Assembly (NCBI GenBank): GCA_026874595.1
Contig: CM049309.1
Coordinates: forward strand, 11,646,576-11,710,575
From: Sipunculus nudus
Lineage: Eukaryota; Annelida; Sipuncula; Golfingiida; Sipunculidae
Reading direction: 5' to 3'
DNA: 64,000 bases
Shown: positions 33,960 to 45,104 of the stretch, piece by piece
How positions within the stretch are numbered: position 1 is the stretch's first letter
How the letters are laid out: each line of letters opens with the position of its first letter
Notes under the pieces: model-generated
Databases searched by the model: none
Told to the model about the DNA's origin: nothing
What the model saw: only the letters and a program-made list of their open reading frames with translations
Position numbers and translations under genes: made by a program

Positions 33960-34990
33960 TATGGTAAAATGACTCAATTCAATCTCCATAATTCAGCCAA
34001 AAATCATTCATGTGGAACCATTAATGACAATTATTATAAGAATTGTTGTAGGGATTATTCTTTTAAAATATTTAACAAACTGGCCTCAGTGGCATCAGTC
34101 GAAAAACGTTTCGCAAGTTTATAACTCATATAGGAAGATACAGCAAACTGGCTAAGTTCAGCTTCCCGTAACTCAGCCAAAAAGCACTAAACCAAAACCA
34201 TTTGAACAAACCTGAATTATCAACATCTGAAGATTATTTTTGTGTGAGATTTAAGAATTTGGCCCAGTGGTTTTTGAGAAGAAGATCTTTGTAGCCAATG
34301 AGCTAAAATGGGCTGTTATGGCGTATGACTAAATTCAGCTTCCCATAACTTAGCCAAAAGTCACTGAAAAGAGACCATTTGAACAAACTTCACAAAGCAC
34401 TACCCTAGGATCATTTCTGTGCGATATTAAACATTTTGGCCATATGGTTTCAGAGAAGAAGTCTTTTGTAGCCCTCAGTGTGATACAGGCACTAATGACC
34501 CCGTACAAAAAAGGCCGATGCAGGTGGCGCCACCAATACCTCAATTTCAGATATGACCTATGTGACCAATATTGGCATAAAATTTGGTGATGATAGCTCC
34601 AGCCGTTTCTGAGATTTAAATTTTTATATGCTTTTTTGCAAAGTTAACAAAGTTCAACTTCCTGTAACTCGGCAAAAAATCTCCAAACTGGAACCATTCG
34701 AACAAACTTGAGAAAGGTTGTTCTAGGGATCATTTCTGTGAAATATTGGACAATTTGGCTGGACAGTTTCGGAGAAGAAGATTTTTTAAGTTTTTTTTAG
34801 CTTTTTCCCTATAAAATCTAAAAAATTGCAGTTAGAAAAAAAATTAACAAAATCCGATATAGTTTTTTGGATGACTGATTATTTGCAAAAAAAATTGGTG
34901 ATGCTAGCTCCTGCCGTTTTTGAGATAGCTATGGTTAACGTACAGACGACGGACGACGCCGCACCATCGCATAAGCTCACAGGTTCGCTA
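33960..34990. repeat. ~170-330-bp spaced repeats ending in GACGACGGACGACG
   Basis: Four diverged units share CTTCC.GTAACTCAGCCAAAAA, CCATTTGAACAAAC, GGATCATTTCTGTG and GAGAAGAAG. The block closes with ACAGACGACGGACGACGCCG and AAGCTCACAGG, wording typical of element ends. Perhaps one element with 32730..33530. Confidence 0.7.
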
Positions 34991-35033
34991 AAAATAGCAA
35001 CCAAAGATGGGAACAGCGACAGTACAACAACTG

Positions 35034-35074
<41 letters not shown>
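35034..35074. repeat. (TG)n microsatellite
   Basis: About 20 TG units. It makes a spurious Cys-Val run in the overlapping frame. Confidence 0.95.
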
Positions 35075-35075
<1 letters not shown>

Positions 35076-35486
35076 CCTCAATAATCTACGCTATCCTGCT
35101 GACACAAGACACAACAGGTTCCCGTTTTAACACCATATACCAGCATTCTTCTCATGTTTTGTGGAATAAAGCCCAAAACAGACTAACGCGCGCGTCACGC
35201 GTGCGCCACGCGGCAAATTCAAAACACACTATCGCGGCTACAACGCGCACGACACGCGTCAGATTGGAGGGTATTAACCGAGCAACTGTTGCATTTTTTT
35301 GTTTATCTTTGTAAAAATAGTAATTTCGATAATCAGCGTTGGATTACTTGTATACAAATATATATGTTTTGTGACCTGTTCTAAATATGACCGAACTCAG
35401 TCACTGTTATGAACGATATTTATATATCTATGTTGCTTTGTTTCATATTTTCTATCCAGACACAAATGAATAACTAGACATTTCTT

Positions 35487-37209
35487 GGCACCGCAGGTGC
35501 CAGAGTATCCCCAGACATAGTAGCCCCCCCCCCCCCCCCCCTTTAAGAATAGACCCCTATTTTTAGCAGCATATACTGATACTTGGCATATTTATTGTTT
35601 CTTCCATTTAAAAATCCACTATCTTGTTGAAGATATTGGTCCTGTGACCTTGATCTTTTTAAAGATGTGTACTGTGATCTTGACCTTTGACCTCATGACC
35701 CCAAAATCAACTGGAGTCTTGCTTTTTCAATGGGACATATGTAAGTCAAGTTTGAAATCTATACATCAATAAAAGCAGGAATTATCATCCAGAAACTAAT
35801 TTTTGGACAGATGGCTCCTGTGACCTTCACCTTTGACCTTGTGACCTCAAATTGATATGGGTCTTCCACTCTTGGCAGGTGAACTATATGTGCAAGATGA
35901 AAGATCTGAGATGAACTGTTTGGCTGAAAATGCATCCACAGTCTTTTTAAAGAGGTTTCCTGTGACCTTGACCTTTGACCTCATGACCCCAAAATCAATT
36001 CGGGTCTTGCTTTTCCGATGGGACATATTCAAGTCAAGTTTGAAATCCATACATCAATAAAAGCTGGAATTATCATCCAGGAACTAATTCTTTAACAGAT
36101 GGCTCCTGTGACCTTCACCTTTGACCTTGTGACCTCAAAATTGATAGGGTTCTTCCTCTCTTGGCAGGTGAACTATATGTGCAAGATGAAAGAAGTGAGA
36201 TGAAATGTTTGGCTGAAAATGCATCCACATCTTTTTAAAGATGTGTCCTGTGACCTTGACCTTTGACCTCATGACCCCAAAATCAATTTTGGTCTTGCTT
36301 TTCCAATGGGTCAAATACAAGTCAAGTTTGAAATCCATACATCAATAAAAGCAGGAATTATCATCCAAAAACAAATTTTTGGACAGATAGCTCCTGTGGC
36401 CTTGACCTTTGACCTTGTGACCCCAAAATTTATATGGATCATCCACTATTGGCAAGTGAGCTATATATTCAAGATGGAAGACCTGGGATGAAAGTTTGGC
36501 TTAAAATGCATCCACAGTATCTTTTAAGATGACAGTCCAGTGACCTTGACCTTTGACCTCATGACCCTAGAACCTATAGGGTTCTTACTTTAGTGTTGGG
36601 CCATACATAAGTCATGTTTGAAATCCATATGGCTATCAACACTGGAGATATCATAAGAGGTGTGTGATTTTCACCATATATGGCAATATTCAAGGTCAAG
36701 GCCACTATCATAGGAAAGGTCATGACCCCAATTTAAATAAACATCATCCCATAACCCATACCTATGTAAATGCATAATATAAAAGAAATCTGTCCATTAG
36801 TTTTGAGTTATAATGCTCACAGTACTGTAAGGTGGCAATTTTGGGGGTATTAAACTGCACGAAAACAAGTAAAAATAATAGGTGGCGCCACCAATTTCTG
36901 GAACCTGACAACCCTATCCATGATCTTCCATCAACTTGATTTTGGGATAAATCCATGCAAGATTTCTTGAGATATTAAAGAATTTGTGTGATTTTCCCCA
37001 AAATTTCCTATTCAAGGTCAAGGACACTCTCCTAGTAAAGGTCATGACCTCATTTTAAATAGGCTTCGTCCTCTTACCCATATCTATACATATACCAAGT
37101 TTGGTAAAGTTCCGTGAAATATTTTTTGGGTTATCGCGCCAACAAGATTTATATGCGGCGGCGGCGGCGGGACCGGTATGAAAACATAGTATCCCCCGAC
37201 TTTGTCTGG
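35487..37209 (-). mobile_element. Helentron-like non-autonomous element, copy C (other subfamily)
   Basis: Read on the minus strand it starts ATTGTATCCCCAGAC, forms a hairpin with GGGGGATAC, and has ACCGG and a GCCGCC run. It ends CTGGGGATACTC and the hairpin TGGCACC/GGTGCCA. Ends are organised like copies A and B, but the core differs: ~288-bp tandem units rich in TGACCTTTGACCT. Confidence 0.75.
35640..36600. repeat. ~288-bp tandem array with TGACCTTTGACCT in each unit
   Basis: Exact TGACCTTTGACCT begins at 35681, 35969, 36257, 36403 and 36547. Shared words include CAAGTCAAGTTTGAAATCC and GGAATTATCATCCA. C-run at about 35522 precedes the array. Confidence 0.85.
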
Positions 37210-37515
37210 GGATACAATTATAGTTCAATGAATTATAACAAACGTTTCATCCGGAGTTTATATAGAATTTGAGTGCTGGGGAGGGAAACCCTCTATTTAT
37301 TAACGTCATTATCAGAAATCCCCACGCGGCTAGCGCGCGTCACGCGTCAAAAATCGCTCCAGGAGCGATAGCTGACGCTTGACGCGCGCGTGACGCGCGC
37401 GTTAGTCTGTTATGTCATTGATAAATAGAGTGGAGCGATTTTTCCAGATTTGACGCTTGACGCGTGACGCTTGACGCGCGCGTGACGCGCGCGTTAGTGT
37501 GTTTTAGGCTTTACA

Positions 37516-38722
37516 CAGGCCGCAGGAGGGGGTGTTATATAGATGCGGGGGAAGGATATGGAACGTAGAGATAAGACAAGGAACAGATGTGAAGGAAACG
37601 AAGCCAAACTAGGGCAAATTCGTTTTCTTCAATCTTCAAATTTTACATGATAATTTTTTTATCGTAGTCTTAATAAATGACATTTAGTAGCCTAGTCATA
37701 ATGAAAATGCTTCAATCATCATCAGCAACTCCAAAGAGTGGGTATTCATATGATAATGAACACATGTTCCTCTTATATTCAGGGAGGGTTCGGATAATTA
37801 CCCAAGCGGATGAAAGTATCCCGAGCCTAGCAGCTATACGCTCAGAACACCAGAACACAGCGTGACCTCCCGTGCCCCCAGTTACAACAAGCGAAACATA
37901 ATAGATGAGCTTTATGTAACCGCTGCATGTGGAGTGTAGCAATACTGTTTCCTGTAATAAGAGCATGAACACACATAGGCCCCTATCAGTTTATATATTT
38001 TAGTAGTGTTGTAAAACATGGTGCTAATTCAAACACGGTATCAGTGGACAAGAGTTTACTGTTTCAGATCGGCTATGTACCGCGGTCCGCAATGTACGGC
38101 AGGAACAAACCTCAACCAGTGCAGTGCCTGCGATCTGGGTCACGAGAGGCCTGGGACCCAGGTCGATGCATTCGTACACGCTTCTTCGATAACTGCAGAC
38201 GTGGACCATATAACGTCAATAACTTATATCAACTGCACACAGGTGTTATGTAATTGCTGATGCGAAATATATCTTACCTGGATGTGAATGGTCAATCCTT
38301 GTTGACGGACACAGGATGATCCGTGTATATAAACCGAGTACGCTCACACTGACAGAGGGTCAGGGAACACCCTTCGCCTCCCGCAGCCAGGGGGAATTCC
38401 CGGACGTGCTGGGGCTATTCCACACGTTTCGCACTGTTCCACATTTTTCGCACACGGCAGCGTTCATAAGTGATATGTACCTTGTGAAATGACTTATTGT
38501 TTGCTATAGGTAAAGGAACGCAAGGATGGTGGTAGTTTAAGTAATTTAAATGTAATTCCAAAAATTATTTTATTTACAGTGCATGATCTATAACATATTG
38601 CACCCTACCCTCCCCATCCTATTAGTACCACGTTTTTTTTTACTCCCGTTTATGTTATTCAGATTCTTAATTAATTTTGCGGTTTTTATTCTTTTATACA
38701 TAATAATAGGCCTACATATCAT

Positions 38723-38723
<1 letters not shown>
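37516..38723. other. Intergenic, nothing recognised
   Basis: Several short frames overlap each other on both strands at 37677..38260; none has splice context or a familiar sequence. Confidence 0.4.

Positions 38724-38771
<48 letters not shown>
38724..38771. repeat. (TA)n microsatellite
   Basis: TA run of about 48 bp. Confidence 0.95.
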
Positions 38772-38775
<4 letters not shown>

Positions 38776-39226
38776 ATAATATCTGGGTTTTTTTCTGGGT
38801 AATATCCGGGATTCCCTGGTAATGTGTTAAGTCGATCTAAGATGACCTTTGCATGTGTTGATACGGTACGTATTTATTGATGAAGCTGATACACTCAACG
38901 ATAGATATAATCAGCGTCATTGTAGATAAAGTGTGGTGTGGACGTGGTCATCGTTTATCTAGATATGACAAGTGATTATGTAGACATCATCAGGGTTTCT
39001 CATTTCATCAACTCCCATGTGCCTCCCTTCCGTACGAAATTTAAAAAAAAAAACGGTCTCTGTGTTTCCACATATGTTACATTAAACTGATGGAGTATTT
39101 ATATTTTTACCATGATTAAGCCTTAGCGGTAAATATGCTGAGACCTACATTGAGGCATAGTGGCGTCAATTTTTCAAGACTGGGGATGACTCACAGGCGT
39201 GGGGGACGTAATATAAGTGGGGACAC

Positions 39227-39229
<3 letters not shown>

Positions 39230-39311
<82 letters not shown>
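39230..39311. repeat. (TA)n microsatellite, among the longest here
   Basis: About 82 bp of TA, ending exactly at a CAGTGAAACC transposon end. Confidence 0.95.
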
Positions 39312-39314
<3 letters not shown>

Positions 39315-39402
39315 TGAAACCTGTCTAAAGCGGACAGTCAAGGGACTCAATCATTTTGTTCTTAATGGTGAGGTGTCCTTATTAGACAGGTTGACCTTGG
39401 TT
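39312..39402. mobile_element. Short foldback with mariner-like CAGTGAAACCTG end
   Basis: CAGTGAAACCTGTCTAAAGC at the left faces TATTAGACAGGTTGACC at the right in inverted order. The left flank is TA. CAGTNAAACCTNTCT is a common end of mariner-type MITEs. Confidence 0.65.
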
Positions 39403-41491
39403 GATACCAGGGATTATAAATAAAGACAACGAACAGCTGCAAGAACGTGTTTATTGTATTATATCCGATTTCATATACATGTAATACATATTCATGCACA
39501 CATCATGCATTCAATATTCATATACAAACTGTGATTATTTTTACTTATCTCAAGTAGTGAACAATATAAGTAGAAAAGTCTATGAAGACATCCGTAAAAA
39601 CAATGTTCATATGCTCGCGTACGCTCTTTGTCGCTGATTCACCCAGTCGAATAAGCTTGACTTTTTCAGTTAGCATAAGCTCCCGCCCAGGAGTACGTGT
39701 GGTGCCACCTGGCGGCATTTCCTAAAACTCTCCTTTTCCAGCTGTCCAAATGCGATAATCTCAAAGATAATGACGACGTTGATAATGCGAAGATTGTAAT
39801 GGCTACGAACCTGGGAACATTCGTTTTTATAGGTGAATGTAGCTTAAGCCTAAAATAAACTTTCTTTGATGATGGTTGTTTGGTTTGATTTGCTTTAATG
39901 TTGAAGGCACCCCGAGATTATACGAACCCCCCGAGGAGCTTGTGCACGGCGGCATGGTACAAACAGCTACGGAGCAAGCAGATGTTTGACACTGAGCAGA
40001 TCAGTTTGAGATATACTGAGCAAAACCGATAAATTAATATCAAACAGCGTGCTATAACAACGTGGCTAATTTTACGTTTAGATATTGCATGGAGTGATCA
40101 GGGACGCATGGGTAATCGGTAGCCGTTTGATCAATTTAATGACCCGCGGTCGAGCGAAAATATACAGCTTCGCAACGTGTGAATGATCAACCATAAAATA
40201 AATTCACGCGATGTATACCGCTTCATATTTGCTGTGTTTAACTTAGGAGCACATCACACCGTGACATGAGCACAGCCACGCATTAAGGTAACAACTTGGG
40301 ATTGCATAATCTTTGATATATATATAATACGATTAAAGTATAATACAATTAAGTACATGCATAAGGTTCAAGGTTTTAAAAAATAAGTTATAATGTTCCA
40401 GTATATCATAATTTTAAACCAGGTTTAGATATATACAATTTTCATAGTAAACTAATAAATTGAACTAAAGTCTATCATTCTAATTATTATTATATTTCAT
40501 TTCCAAACATAAATATTATTCTCTGAATATCAGGGAGATTAATTTAATTGTCCATCCCCCCTGGTAAATGTGTGTGTGGGGGGGGGGGCATATATACCCC
40601 AATCCCCCTGTATTGACGCCCCTGTTAAGGTAAGCATGAAGGGATCGTATCCATGTGGCCTGAACTCGGAGAGACACCCACAATTTTGCGTGTTCTTCGC
40701 GCTATCATTGCTATAGGGAGTCGCTACATGATAATTAGTGTGACACGCATTTGCATATATCTGACGGGGCAATGGGCGCTGTTGATTATTTATGTATTGA
40801 CAATTGACAGGCATAAAGTATGGTACAGAGGCGACATCATGCGGAGACTTTGGATACTATCACCACAAGATTTTGTTTCAGGATTGTTTGCGACAGGTCA
40901 AACTGTGTTCTCAGGTAGATTGTACAGTAGTGTTGTTCGACCAACCTGTGTTCACCTATTTTTTTTCTGATAATTTTCTTGAAAATTTATATTTTTTTAG
41001 TAATTTTCTAGAAATTGGCACATGGAAGTGACGGCAAAATGGCAATCGAGCATTTTAAAATTAACCTCCAATTTATGTTTCAAAACTGTATGAAATGACA
41101 GGTGTGTCCCTGCATGAATAGATATCTTTGTTTTAGCTGTTCTTATGTTTTAAAGTGTTTAAATGACATAGTCGAATCAGCAGCTGTGAACTGAAACTGT
41201 GTTTGCATGTGACCAATAGCCTTTTCGCCATAAGTGAAGCTGATATGTTGAAAGCTATAGACAGATTTCTCGTATTTAAAAACAGTTTCTTGAATAATGT
41301 GTAAGATAGGTGTTTATTCTCCTTGTTAAAATCAGAATGTATTACCATTTCCTACCTCGAAAGATAACTAATAAAAAGATTCAAAGCAAAACATAGGTAG
41401 AGATGAGGATATTAACAAACATGGCCGCACTGTTGAGTGGCGCCACCTTCAGTTATTTCTTATACCTTTAGTTTTTTTCTCTGTCTTGTAG
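39403..41491. other. Intergenic, nothing firmly recognised
   Basis: A G run lies at 40577..40587. A 105-codon frame at 40653..40970 is unrecognised and lacks splice context. I looked here for exons 1-3 of locus 4 and found none. Confidence 0.4.
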
Positions 41492-41930
41492 ACCCTTGAT
41501 GTTTCTAACTACTGGACTCGCTTTACCGTTTATTATGAAAGTGAATCAATAGTGAAACATAATGCTACAGCGGGGTATGCTTCTTTTTACTCTTATTAGA
41601 TAACAGGTCGAATTTTGCTTCCTCTGCGTTCCCGCTTCATCGACCTATTATAACATTAAGACAATTTAATTATAGCCATGTGTCCGTTGCCATATACCAG
41701 ATACGGATACCAGCCCCAAGAAAAGTGTTCAGAGCAAATGTTGTTACATTTCATTTTGAGCGACAGCTCTCCAGACCAGCAACCAGCGTGCACAGGGCTC
41801 TCTGCCGATGGGGTCCCGAGCCTGTCAGTGGAGCAAATTCGACCTTTTATTTAATAAGAGTAGCTTCTGCTCTGCTACGCTACTGCTGTTTGCCCTTCGA
41901 TAGAGTATAGCAAAAGCAAGATTAAACTTC
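41492..41930 (+). pseudogene. TMEM151-like locus 4, broken exon 4
   Basis: Acceptor TCTGTCTTGTAG, then ACC CTT GAT GTT, reading TLDVSNYWTRFTVYYE, the pattern of gene 3's TFDVPHFTTHVTAY. After a MITE-like insertion, 41867..41930 resumes with CSATLLL and SIAKARLNFVKGIS, matching CCATLLL and HTAKARFDCVKELS. A frame break and a stop fall between them, and the ancestral ATGTAA stop is changed to ATATCA. No exons 1-3 were found nearby. Confidence 0.75.
41592..41862. mobile_element. MITE-like insertion in locus 4 exon 4
   Basis: Ends TACTCTTATTAGATAACAGG and the inverse of AATAAGAGTA, continuing inward with GGTCGAATTT. Flanks GCTTCTTTT and GCTTCTGCT may be an 8-9-bp target duplication, as made by hAT elements. 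Confidence 0.65.
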
Positions 41931-42713
41931 GTCAAGGGGATCAGCATATCAACGTCAACAAATTTACGCAATGATTCAAGGAAATATATTTAATATTTAT
42001 AATATATAAATTGCCCTGCAAGGAATTTATGCATGACACTGAAAAATAAACGTGATTCCATGTACCAATTTACGTGTAAGTGCTCTTATCACTGGAACAA
42101 CGGCAGGTGAAGTGGGACAACCATTTAGTTTACTTATAAATCATGTGGATAGATCTACATAACCGATAACTGTTATTAGTGTTTTACAACTGAATAATTT
42201 GTACTTTACATCAAGCTAGAAGCTATGTAGTAATAGTAATGTGAATGAAGCATTAATTTCATTTTATCTGATAATTTTTTATTAGTTATTTTTTTTACAT
42301 TTTAATTATATTCGAGATGCTTTAAACGATCGATAATCAATATCTACGATGTTAAAAGCTGTACAGTTCATACTGTTTCTCTTTTAGTTGTATATAATCG
42401 AACATTGTTGGCAAGCTTTTCAATGTTTATTGAATAATATATTTTCTATTTTGACGTCACGTATTTGAACATAAAAGCTACACTCTTTAGTCCTTATTTC
42501 CTACATTCTTTCCTCTGATCTGACACGTAATTCTTTACAGTGGATTGTGTTCAAGATACCATTTCTTTCATATGATATGACCATTCTTGGTTAAAGCCGC
42601 CAAAAAGTAAAATTATAAAACCACATAAAGCAGTCAGTCCTCTAGGGACTAATTAAGTCAGATGAGTCATATCTGGGTACCATGCAGGGCTGCGCAGTTG
42701 CTATTTCACACGA

Positions 42714-42714
<1 letters not shown>
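41931..42714. other. AT-rich, nothing recognised
   Basis: No supported feature. Confidence 0.5.

Positions 42715-42788
<74 letters not shown>
42715..42788. repeat. (TA)n microsatellite
   Basis: 74-bp TA run; a smaller TAAATATA cluster follows at 42888..42927. Confidence 0.95.
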
Positions 42789-42791
<3 letters not shown>

Positions 42792-42927
42792 AGCAGGGTT
42801 AGAAAGTAGGGTTTGAAAGCAGGCCTGTGATATACACTGCAGGCATTCAATCTATGTTAATCTACCGAGCGTATCCAATATATTTAAATATATATAAATA
42901 TATATAAATATATATATATATATATAT

Positions 42928-43929
42928 GTCAAACTTTTATGGCTCATAATTATAATATCTCGGTTAAGTAGATGTACCAGTTCCAGTGAAAAATAAAAAA
43001 AGTTAAATTTGTAGGTTTAAAGTCCCCTTACCAGTAACTGGCTCAGAAGACTTTACAATTAACTTCCCAGTGGTAGCTCCCTGGGGACGCTGCAGAGCCT
43101 ACACACGGCTTAGCCATCCGGCATCTTTACCATCACACCACCACGCTCCCAGTTTCTCATGGTGTAATATTCGGACTTTATCTAAAAACATTTATAATGT
43201 CACAGAAATCAGGTGAATATTATGTGAGTATTTCCGAATTCAAAATAGCATACGAACATATGCAGTATCAAAGAAGAACTTATACCAATGTCGACCTGTA
43301 TTCAATGCCCCATCCTCCTCTTCAACTAAACGCAGACCTGTTTTTCCATGCGGATTTCTTTTAATTAAATGTCCTAACGTGAGGCAAGTATCCTATTTTT
43401 AATTCATGTTCATTTAAATTTTAAACTTGACACCCAGAAAGTTAATTTAGCTCAGCTGACTGAAAGTCATCTGAGCTATAGCGAGTTCTTTCAGGTACTT
43501 CCATTCCCTTCATCTTGCACACGAGGAGTGCTTGAGACTGGCATGGTGGTTATTTGTATCTGTATGAGTAACATTTTAAAGGCTAAACTTAATTTACCTG
43601 ATTTAAACAAAAGTGACATATTTTACCTCTTTGAATAACCCTGAGATAATGTTACCGGGCATACACGGAAACACGGTTTGGCGGTCATATTGGCCTCGTT
43701 GTGGTTTGGCGAGTATACAAACACCACGTGCTTTTGTATTACCAGGGAAATAAACGTAAATCATCGCTTAATCCACTACACCTTTCGTATTTTCTTTCAT
43801 AACTGAGTAAAATAATGTTATATAACCTGACACTGTTAAGGAAAATGTATGTCATGACACCATTAACATAGACAGCCTTCAAGAGGCCTGTATATTATTA
43901 CCAGTTAGATATAAACTCAATAAATAATT

Positions 43930-44003
<74 letters not shown>

Positions 44004-44062
44004 CATGTAACATATGAAATAAGCTATAGTATGTATAGCAGGGGTTATACCGGCCAAGCACC
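42928..44062. other. Intergenic with repeat fragments
   Basis: Contains the hairpin terminus at about 43445..43482 and a fragment at 43657..43760 related to 27399. No gene seen. Confidence 0.45.
43927..44001. repeat. (CA)n(TA)n compound microsatellite
   Basis: About nine CA units run straight into about 28 TA units. Confidence 0.95.
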
Positions 44063-44713
44063 TGATATGACATGGCAGCCGCAAGGTCGTTCCAGGCACT
44101 CGAGGCGATTAGCAGCTAGGTTATTTCCGGTATAGGAATGGCCAGTATTTAGTGACGTCAGTCGGACTAGTCTCACACTTCTAGGAATGTGCTGACCAGG
44201 GTAGGTAGAACAGGATATTCGAATTACCTAGATAGGGGTGTAAGGATAGGGATGTATTAGTAATCTTTAGTGTATTAAGTTATAATAAAATAATATTCAA
44301 GTTTTGGGAACATTATATAGATAAACATTAATTAATGAATACATTTAGGTCCACGGGCAATCTGGTTAATTTAATATGTGACCTCAGGTAACCTTCTCAC
44401 TTTCCCAATAATGCAATATTTGACATGAACATGTACGAGAGGTTACCTGTTTGGCAATGCCATGTTTGGGTGTCCTGTGGACCCTCCTTGAGGGTAACTG
44501 GTTATTTAAACAGACATTATCAAATGGTCAGGGCCAGACTCCTGAAGGAAGTAGCCACGCCACCTTGTATCCATATTGCCAGGCCGGACACCATGTAACC
44601 ATGCACGAATAAACCATCGTCAGAGTTCAACACTCGTCGTGTCATTGATTCCGTGATGTGTCACTTACCTCAACCGGGGTACCGGTGATAATATCATCAG
44701 CTCCTTGATATCA
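44063..44713 (+). mobile_element. Candidate retrotransposon LTR
   Basis: Starts TGATATGACATGG and ends CTTGATATCA, giving TGATAT/ATATCA inverted ends. It contains TATTTAAA near 44512 and AATAAA at 44608..44613. The next bases, CTTGGCGGCTGTGTCAC, resemble the leader that follows Ty3/gypsy LTRs. No gag-pol frame follows and no second LTR was seen, so it is a remnant if real. Confidence 0.45.
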
Positions 44714-45045
44714 CTTGGCGGCTGTGTCACAGTCAGTTCAGTAGGCAATGCTTTCCATATGATACGGTTTTAAGGGTTAGATAAGACAAATCATGACTTC
44801 TTCATTATACTTATTTCATATTTGTATAAGTTTTAACCAAATATATATATATATAATATAATCCGTTTATCCCACAATAGATATATCAAAATAATAATAT
44901 ATGTATATGTGCATGTTTATCTGTGTATGTATGTATATATATAACAAAAAATATCAATATACAAAATTTAATACAATTAAAATTTTGTATATATAAAAAA
45001 GTAACAATACATATATATATATTTAAAAATACCATTTAATAAAAT

Positions 45046-45104
<59 letters not shown>

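Larger units (their letters stand above)
35166..37513. mobile_element. CpG-rich inverted-repeat element enclosing a Helentron-like element
   Basis: The left end AAAACAGACTAACGCGCGCG and following GTCACGCG recur inverted at 37480..37510 (CGCGCGTTAGTGTGTTTTAG) and again internally at about 37390..37412. AAAGCC lies just outside at both ends. Alternating CG tracts such as GACGCGCGCGTGACGCGCGC at 37379..37408 are extreme for this AT-rich DNA. Confidence 0.7.

Noticed and set aside
34826-35314. 162-codon ORF
   Set aside because: It crosses a repeat end, a (TG)n tract giving a Cys-Val run, and a CpG-rich element end; no coherent protein.
35640-36600. CRISPR array
   Set aside because: Repeats are ~288-bp units without short spacers, in animal DNA.
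40653-40970. 105-codon ORF as missing exon 2 of locus 4
   Set aside because: It is hydrophobic, but none of the CSNTMEY, CYH, VVTHRE or RDVSE motifs is present in any frame.
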